NCBI GenBank assembly: GCA_022496805.1 | Contig: CM040100.1 | Location: forward strand, 17,141,009-17,205,008 | Origin: Pohlia nutans | Taxonomy: Eukaryota; Streptophyta; Bryopsida; Bryales; Mniaceae | Direction: 5' to 3' | Length of the DNA stretch: 64,000 bases | Shown: in pieces, positions 57,112-64,000 of the stretch | Position numbering within the stretch: position 1 is the first letter of the stretch | Layout: each line of letters opens with the position of its first letter | Program-made: the position numbers and the translations under genes | The notes under the pieces: generated by a model | What the model saw: the letters and a program-made list of their open reading frames with translations, nothing else | Told to the model about the DNA's origin: nothing | The model's database searches: none

Positions 57112-60100
57112 TATATTTATTGGCGAACACTTCGGAAAAACAAAACCAATACCAATACAAAGAGGCACCATCTAAGGAGACACATTAAGCCCATATTTAT
57201 TTCTCATATTTTTAAAACCACTACTGCGTTGGTTACATAGAGGAAAAAATGGATACACATTTGGTACATCCAAACTGACCATTAGCTCATCTGCATATGC
57301 AGACGACCTAGCAGCTATTTCAAACAACCTTCAATCATTACAAACCCAACTAGAAAAACTAGACAAATATTGTGAATGGGCAGGAATGGACTTAGGAGTA
57401 CAAAAATGTGCCATTACAGGATGCCCTAATAAATCCAAAACTAAACCCGAAACCTTTAAAATCCATATTCAAAACCAAAATATATCTTACAGAAACCAAC
57501 CAATTCCTGTCTTACATCAAAATGAACCCTACGTATACTTAGGCATTCAACTAGTACCCTCACTAAAATGGAAACTCCAAACACACATCACCACAAACAA
57601 AGTAATAGACCAATGCAAACAACTAACAAAGTGCCCAGCTACAATCAAACAAAAAATTAGCATGGTTGACAGAGTCATTAGAGCAGGCATTGCATACAGC
57701 TTTTATGCAGTACCATACTCTCTACCAGCCATCAAAAAATTGGACAAAAAAATCATAGGAATCCAAAAAATAATATGTGGATTACCAAAATGCACAGCAA
57801 ATGTAATATCTCAACTTCCACACGAGCTATTTGGACTTGAAGCATTTTCATTAAAAAATGCATATTTATGCTGCATTGGTGAACAACTCAGGAACGCCCT
57901 TAATGACCCGGGGAGGTTAGGAATAATATATAGAGGACTCATACACCACATACTAGCTAAATACGGAGGTGCAGAAAAAATCCCAAGAATAAAACTAAAT
58001 GACTGCATACGGTCACCTACCACACGAACACTACTTCTTTTAAAAAAAGCTGGTGGAATCCACCTCAAAAGTACTAATGAAAATTTCCAACTCCATATGA
58101 CAGAATTAGAGAAAGAATGGCATGCACAAGCTACAGTTGAACTACCATATCTTAACCCTGAACTCTCACTCAAACTATTACATAAGCTCCTAATACATAA
58201 CGTACACAAAATAAAACATATCACCCTTCCCAACGGAACAAATCTCATGACACCAGACAACTTTAAAACATATTACAAAACACCAACCAAACTAGAAAAA
58301 AGTGCATTAAACATAGCAGAACAACTATTTTGTTACCCAAGCTGCACACCAAATTGCCCAAACCCATGCAGGAGACACCCACCAGCCCAAACGCTCAAAG
58401 CAAGGTACATCTCAAACAACCAAGACCTAATACTGAGAACACCAGAAAATCCACTTCAACCCCCAGCCCTCCAACAACCATACCATCCAAACCCACCCCC
58501 AAACATTATAAACAACCTACACAAATTTCCCATTAACACAATATTAGACCACAAAACAATTGTCTCAAAAGACAAATACAAAATAACAAAAAAATACAAC
58601 ACATACCTATGCCAATGGACACTCCAAAACAACAACACACACAACAAATGGATGCCACAACGGGAACTCTTCCCTCTCAACCACCTAACAGTTATTGAAC
58701 ATAACATTACACTACTAACAGTATATTACACAAAATTACAACACGAACACTACAAAAAAGTTATTAATACACACTTCTTCCCTGAACAAAACAGAGACAC
58801 AAGATTCATCCCGCCACCCACAAATATTCCACTCACACACATATCCATAAAAGAATGTAACCCAGAAAAAGACATTATGGCCAACAACGATACTATACAA
58901 ATAAATAATGAACAAACACACTTATATGAGGACACCGGTAGACACCTTATCACTATACCAACCACCAGACTTAAATGGTTATGGCAACAATATAATAAAG
59001 CAATTTATAGCTCATATGGTTTAGTACCACAAACACAATCATTTGAAAAAGAAGTAATATGGCTCTATCAAAGATACAACCATAAAATCCCCAGAAAAGA
59101 CCCACTAAAAGCAGCACAACATACTCTACCCACAAACATACTTGACTCCATCACCACCACCTTTAATATTTCCCACTCGTACTTTTCCTCACCAATAACA
59201 TGCTCCACACAAATTTCAGAATTGTACTCTCCTTTTGCAAGAGACAAAGTTTTTGGATCACTTGGCACCACTTTCCAATACAAATGGAAAGGCATAGGTT
59301 ATGCTCACCCACATAACGAAGAAGCAGCCCAACAAGCAATTCACTGGGCGAGATTGGCAGCCAAGAAAGACCCAAATACTATCACTATATTAGCAATACC
59401 AGACATAAATTGGTACCAAAACTTCTCTCCACATACTGGGCCATTCCCAGACACACATGTCATCACCCATTTCGCTGCAGATACAATCACATATGAAGAA
59501 CCAACAATCCTACAAGAACTATACAAACCAAAGACAAAACCACTTGCAATACAAGTCCTATGTATCCATCATCAAAACCACAACATTGGCACACCACATC
59601 AAATAAACACAGTTAAAGCAACAATTGAAAATTTACAGATTCCACAATACCATATACAAAATGCCCCATCCACCCCCCACAACACACCGGTCAATAAAAA
59701 CAAAAAATGGACCAAACTCATATACCCGCCCTTTCCCTACCCGGCCACATCAAATACACCACTACTACCAAACTTTGTGACAAATACTACACTTAAATTC
59801 CAACCACAACATAGCTACTACACCGATGGATCCTTCATACCTCCCGAACAAGCTGATGATGGACACTGGAAAAAAGAAAAAGCTGGCTATGGAATATACA
59901 ATTCAACTAAAGCAGACATGCAAATTTCAAAAAGACTGCCAAGTCTACAGACAAGCTTCCGTGCAGAACTAATGGCTATCCATAAAACACTCAGATTAAT
60001 CACTACTAAATACCCAGACGAACCCGCACACATATTTACAGATTGCCTCAATTGCCTATACAATCTAAACACACATATTAAACATCCAACCATGCACAAC

Positions 60101-61241
60101 AATCACGCGGACAAAACCATACTAACAGACATGGTAGAAATGCTAAAAAACCGTACCCAACCTACGACATTCTACAAAGTCAAAGCTCATACCAACATTG
60201 AAGGCAACGAACAAGCGGATAAACTTGCAAAAATGGGAGCCAAAAAAGAGTACTTCAGAGCCACAAGATCATATGAATTTGCACATACAACACCATTCTA
60301 TTTTCAAAAGGATCTATGGCCAGGACCTATAAAACGACCAGACAAAGACCCTGTCAGATGTCTCCAAACATATCTAACCAAATACGACCAAGAAAATAAC
60401 CTTGAAATAATGGCAACCCAATTTCCCAACATTAGCAAATGGACTATGAACCCAAGCATCGATAATGAACTATCCAGTGCATTTTGGTCCAATCCTACAA
60501 TCACAGACTCACAAAAAACAATTATTTTAAAACTTCGTACCGGCCAATACATGGGTAATGCTAGAAAACAACTATTCTTTGGTAGAGAAAGATTCCCCTC
60601 AATTACATGTTCCATCTGTAACTTTGCAGATGCAGACACATGGCTAAAATGCAACCATCACTATATACACGCCATTAGAGTCAAAAGACATAATAAAGCA
60701 GTATGGGAACTAAGGAAATTAATCCTTTCATCACAAAAATCCAGATGCTAACACCCTCATGAACGCTGGAACATTCAACAACAACCCCTAAGAAAACACA
60801 GTACCCCCATGGCTACTACCATGTTCATGTGAACAACAAAGATGTCATTGCAACGCTAGATTCAAACCAGACATCCTTTGCGTAAAAGGACTCCCATACA
60901 AAAATGACCCACCATCACATCCATCAAACAACCTCATAATTCAATTTATTGAATTTACATATTGTAATGACAGATTCCCACAAGAAACAACAGATATCAA
61001 AATCCAGAAATACCAACCACTTATCAACAACATTATTAATTTAGGATGGAAAGTTGACCCACTCATAGTCATCACGGCAGGAGCTAGAGGCACAACACAT
61101 GCTCCCTCGATGAAACTCCTTGAAACAAAATTTAAGCTACCAGAAACCGCCATTAAACACACATTCAAAGAAATAAATACCATTGCTATACATCATGCCG
61201 GATCAATTATTCTACATAAAAGAAAAATAGAAAATAACTAG

Positions 61242-61770
61242 CCATTACCAATAGATTACTGAATAAAACAAAACTATCAAAGAAAAGGAGGGTAATGGTG
61301 AAGACCACTACTTATTTCTTTTGTATTTTCTGTTTAGCTCAAAGTACACACTTGTCTCAGGTAGATGGGACGGGGCCGGTTGGTTGGTACAAACTTTCCT
61401 GCCTATGATTAATTCACTAGCAGCACCAAGCCACGTATATCACAATAAACGCTCAGACGGACCCAACGGGAATCGAACCCGGACCGTACAATTGTAACAT
61501 AAACGTCCTCCTCCAACCAACCTTGGAACCATGACTTGGCGACCACCAGCAAAACAAACACCAATTTATACCCGCGCTAGTTCTAACTAATGAATTTTAC
61601 TAGTATTGCTAGTATTTATCTCTGGTTACTAAAGTGTCTATTCTCGAAAGAGGTGAGTAGTCTTGTACCAATGGCCCTCTGTCCGATGGGCACTGGCTCA
61701 TTGACAAGACGAACAGACACTTTATTCACGCCGGCCTCGAAAGAGGACCGGAGTTCATATCTATCTATCT
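61242..61770 (+). other. LINE B 3' UTR
   Basis: Shares ACACTTTATTCACG and the terminal TATCTATCTA with copy A, identifying the conserved 3' end the RT would recognise. No poly-A. Confidence 0.7.
61469..61544 (-). other. tRNA-like Pol III promoter, antisense in LINE B 3' UTR
   Basis: Minus strand: A-box GTCGCCAAGTCATGG (61543-61529) and B-box GGTTCGATTCC (61479-61469), which is a consensus match, followed by CGTTGGGTCC. Same position and orientation as in copy A. Confidence 0.6.
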
Positions 61771-61782
61771 TGTAGTGTTCCA
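61771..61782. repeat. Target site duplication, 3' side of LINE B
   Basis: TTGTAGTGTTCC, adjoining the terminal TATC repeats. Confidence 0.85.
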
Positions 61783-62162
61783 CCCAAAATTTTGAAGATT
61801 TTAGTCTAAAAGTGCTCTTGAAAAAGTCAACTACTAAAATTAAGCAACCAAAAAATCTCCAAAAATCACTACACTTAGAGTATTACATTTCAACCCATCA
61901 CAACAAATTTCATTATTAAATTGTCAATATCTTATTCGTAATCATATTACAAAAGAGTGTTAAATTTTAAGTTTGAAATTTAATACACAAATATTGGTGA
62001 TAGCAATCACAAATCTAACCATATAGATAGAATCTAAAATTCATAATGTACAACTTTCATTCATTCATCAACTTGAAAATATCCCTCTTAATTGCATTTT
62101 ATAATGCCTTTTTAGAAAACTGCCAAATCTGAAGAGGGTGAGAACGTTTAGGGGTTAATCCT

Positions 62163-62429
62163 TAAACGTCAAAGCAAGCCCCACGGGCTTGTTATAAAGG
62201 AATAATTGAGGAAAAAAGTAGATTTTCTCAACCAAATCAAGCGAGGATTGGTGCGTTGGAAAGCTACTGAAAAAGCGATCTAGATTGCAAATTTGCGCCT
62301 CATTTGGGAGATTGTGGATTCATTGACAAACAATCAAAGTTATTTAAATGAACAGGAGTTGAGGTTGGGCAACAGAGGTCGTTTCTTGAAAAGTGCCGCA
62401 ACACTGCTGGCCAGCAGAGCCATTTTTTC

Positions 62430-62472
<43 letters not shown>

Positions 62473-62536
62473 GCCTCCAAAAATTTAGATGCCTTCCGGG
62501 CTGCCCTGCCCAGGCCCTCTTCACCTTTAAGGGTTA
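62163..62536. mobile_element. Possible short TTAA-family MITE with poly-T
   Basis: Starts TTAAACGTCAAAGC, ends CCTTTAAGGGTTAA. Contains a 40-base T run at 62431-62470. Boundaries uncertain because it directly follows the 62158 end. Confidence 0.4.
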
Positions 62537-63354
62537 ATTAGCTCACGCCCTCTTGGTGTTTTCCCCAAGGATTTGTCTTTTGTGTAATTCTACGTACACA
62601 CCTTCGCTCCTAAACCCATTTGTTGCTATTGTTATATGGTTGAGAACTCAGTTGCAGTACGTAACAATTCAACTTGTTGAAGATTCTGTGTTCCGCATAA
62701 TGTAAAATCTCTGTTTCAAATGACAATAACTCTTAAGAACTTTGCTTTTTGCGATCATTTCCAGGCTCCAAAGTCTGTCTGCTTGTTTCTGCAATATTAG
62801 TGCCATTTTTATAATCAAATTGGAGAGGTGTGAATATGTGGCAGTTCATGTTCCTGCTGCCGTTTCACTGCTGATGTTGTGAGATTTTGTAGGAGCCAAA
62901 ATGTAGAAAGATATCTCACAACACTAAAAAAAAATTTCAAGTGTTTTGCAGCTAGTTATGCCAGCTTGTCAAGAAAGGTCACTAGAAGAAAAGAGGAACT
63001 TGTACACTAAGCATGTGGTCAAATTCACTCACAATCCCACTCCAGGCTGAGTGTAGAAGTCCTTATTTTCTTCTAGTGAGTTCTATAAGGATAATTCTAT
63101 GAGGATAATTCTATGAGTGATTATGCCGCTTGTAATTTGTGACAGAAAATGGAGTAATTCGATCCAACCAACACGCCAGGGCTATTCTAGAGAGACCCAT
63201 GAATTTTTGAGAGGCCAACTCATTTTGGTGTCAGGTTCTACAGGGTTACCAATTTTTCGAGGAATGGCAAGTTTATCTGCTTTGTGCAATTGTGGTTGTG
63301 GATAAATCGATCACCGACTGACTTTGTCAGACTAGGTCACATGATGAACTCCCC
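62537..63354. other. Intergenic DNA
   Basis: No gene or repeat identified. TATGAGGATAATTCTATGAG-like slippage near 63085-63118. Confidence 0.4.
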
Positions 63355-63357
63355 TAA

Positions 63358-63673
63358 GCGCCGCTTTACATGACGGGCCAAGGCCAATTTGGAATTTTGA
63401 CATGAATTCATGAAACCAACCCCAATGGCTTACATGAAGGAGTCAAGGTTATTCCCTGGAATTCATATTCTAATGTGCTGAAATTATATTGCAATGCACT
63501 AAAAATAGAATTTCACACCGTCTTAGGGACGTTTAATGGGTTGAACCAAAATGGAAACCCAATTTACTTCCCTTGGCCCGTGTCAAAGCTTCTTCCCTTC
63601 TTGGCCTGACCCAACGTTTTTTGTGAATTGGCTTAAGATTTAATTGGTCTTGGCCCGTCATGTCAAGCGACCC
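63358..63673. mobile_element. 316-bp MITE, PIF/Harbinger-like
   Basis: Inverted ends around CTTTACATGACGGGCCAAGG and GGCCCGTCATGTCAAGCG, flanked by TAA (63355-63357, 63674-63676). Non-coding. Confidence 0.75.
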
Positions 63674-63676
63674 TAA

Positions 63677-64000
63677 GAGCATGCACATAAATGAGGCTTG
63701 GGACTCTCAACGCCATTGCCATGTCCAAAAGGCTACAAAAGGATCACAATTGCATCTCATTTTCTTATATGGCATATGTTATAAAATTGTTGATGTTTGG
63801 TACAATAGACTTGCGGTGAAATTTGGTGGTTCACAATGGGGTAGGAATCATTGGTTGATACAACAAGCTTTGGCAAGCTCTTGGTAGAAGGCCATATAAA
63901 GTGCGAAGGGTTGTGCATATCCCAGTATTGTAATATCGCACATGGGCAACTGGTACCAAGCCAAAGACAATTCAAGCATCCTGAATCGAATCCTGCAAAC
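63677..64000. other. Right-edge DNA
   Basis: Begins GAGCATGCACATAAATGAG, resembling the end of the 12724 MITE family. Otherwise no gene recognised before the window ends. Confidence 0.35.

Larger units (their letters stand above)
53107..61241 (+). pseudogene. LINE B ORF2: 2A-like, APE, RT, RNase H, CCHC remnant, restriction-like endonuclease
   Basis: ATG 53107 (MSMKNPVLLHLLLLS, then the 2A-like motif). APE from 53820: IITWNASSLNT, ITIQETKLT; the frame breaks near 54300 within CGDFNRD. RT: YLLYIDFKNAFGSLDH (about 55900-55945), then the foldback insertion, a TAA in place of Gln in the GTIQGDTLSP motif (57175), and AYADD (57296-57307). A 1121-codon frame (57386-60751) covers the thumb, CYPSCTPNCPNPC, the unknown domain, RNase H (YYTDGSF, FRAELMAI, IFTDCLNC, GNEQADKLAK: all four acidic residues) and a CSIC finger that lost about four residues including its His. 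Then frameshift and TAA, with restriction-like nuclease in frame to 61241: FKPDILCVKG (PD at 60867), FIEFTYCNDR (Glu 60951), KIQKYQPL. Confidence 0.85.
50047..61770 (+). mobile_element. Giant dual-endonuclease LINE, copy B
   Basis: Plus-strand relative of copy A, bounded by a 12-bp duplication. It spans 11.7 kb, of which 1.08 kb is a later foldback insertion. Leader 50047-50838, ORF1, linker with hairpin, ORF2, 3' UTR ending TATCTATCTATC. Proteins are clearly homologous to copy A but divergent, especially ORF1, and the leaders look unrelated. The two are therefore different subfamilies rather than copies of one master. Frameshifts and stops make it defective. Confidence 0.85.
49847..62158. 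mobile_element. 576-bp TTAA-ended MITE split by LINE B
   Basis: Left part 49847-50046 starts TTAACCCCTAACCGCCC; right part 61783-62158 ends GAACGTTTAGGGGTTAA. Joined across the LINE insertion it is about 576 bp, matching the intact 578-bp copy at 22259-22836 in inverted orientation. Confidence 0.75.

Noticed and set aside
61441..61560. Genuine tRNA gene
   Set aside because: A and B boxes are present but acceptor, D and anticodon stems do not form a convincing cloverleaf; it recurs inside LINE 3' UTRs.

Overview
The window is nuclear DNA of a land plant or close streptophyte relative. It carries three recognisable plant nuclear genes, two of them with many short introns (VPS34, AXR1), Arabidopsis-type telobox repeats (AAACCCTAAA), a Ty1/copia element and dense MITEs. 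The dual-endonuclease LINEs and the HUH-type transposon lean towards a non-seed plant (bryophyte, lycophyte or fern), but that is inference. No bacterial, organellar, rRNA or CRISPR feature was seen.

Left part (1-22 kb, host genes, all on the minus strand): the 5' two thirds of VPS34 (class III PI3-kinase, cut by the left edge), an intronless mitochondrial PPR-like gene (10.4-11.6 kb) and a complete 14-exon AXR1 gene (16.3-21.4 kb, 520 codons). An orphan ORF (5.4-6.3 kb, plus) and a decayed protein-kinase pseudogene (about 8.0-8.7 kb) lie between them. Telobox-rich repeats sit in VPS34 intron 1 and just upstream of the PPR gene. Several MITE families occupy the intergenic DNA.

Middle (23.3-26.0 kb): a plus-strand ORF with HUH/Rep-like motifs, flanked by two strong hairpins and interrupted by two in-frame TAG codons. 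It is a likely replitron-like rolling-circle transposon.

Right part (26.2-62.2 kb): two very long non-LTR retrotransposons of the same lineage. Copy A is on the minus strand (26242-44542, 12.6 kb without its insertion, 13-bp target duplication). Copy B is on the plus strand (50047-61770, 12-bp target duplication). Each encodes an ORF1 with a C-terminal coiled coil. ORF2 carries, in order, a 2A-like peptide, APE endonuclease, reverse transcriptase, a large unidentified region, RNase H, a CCHC finger and a restriction-like endonuclease, which is a Dualen/RandI-like dual-endonuclease layout. Both copies are frame-broken. Copy A is interrupted by a young, apparently intact copia element (37765-43431; identical 318-bp LTRs, TACTG duplication, half-tRNA-iMet-type primer site). 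Copy B is interrupted by a 1.08-kb foldback element and itself sits inside a TTAA-ended MITE. The last 2 kb hold further MITEs and no recognisable gene.
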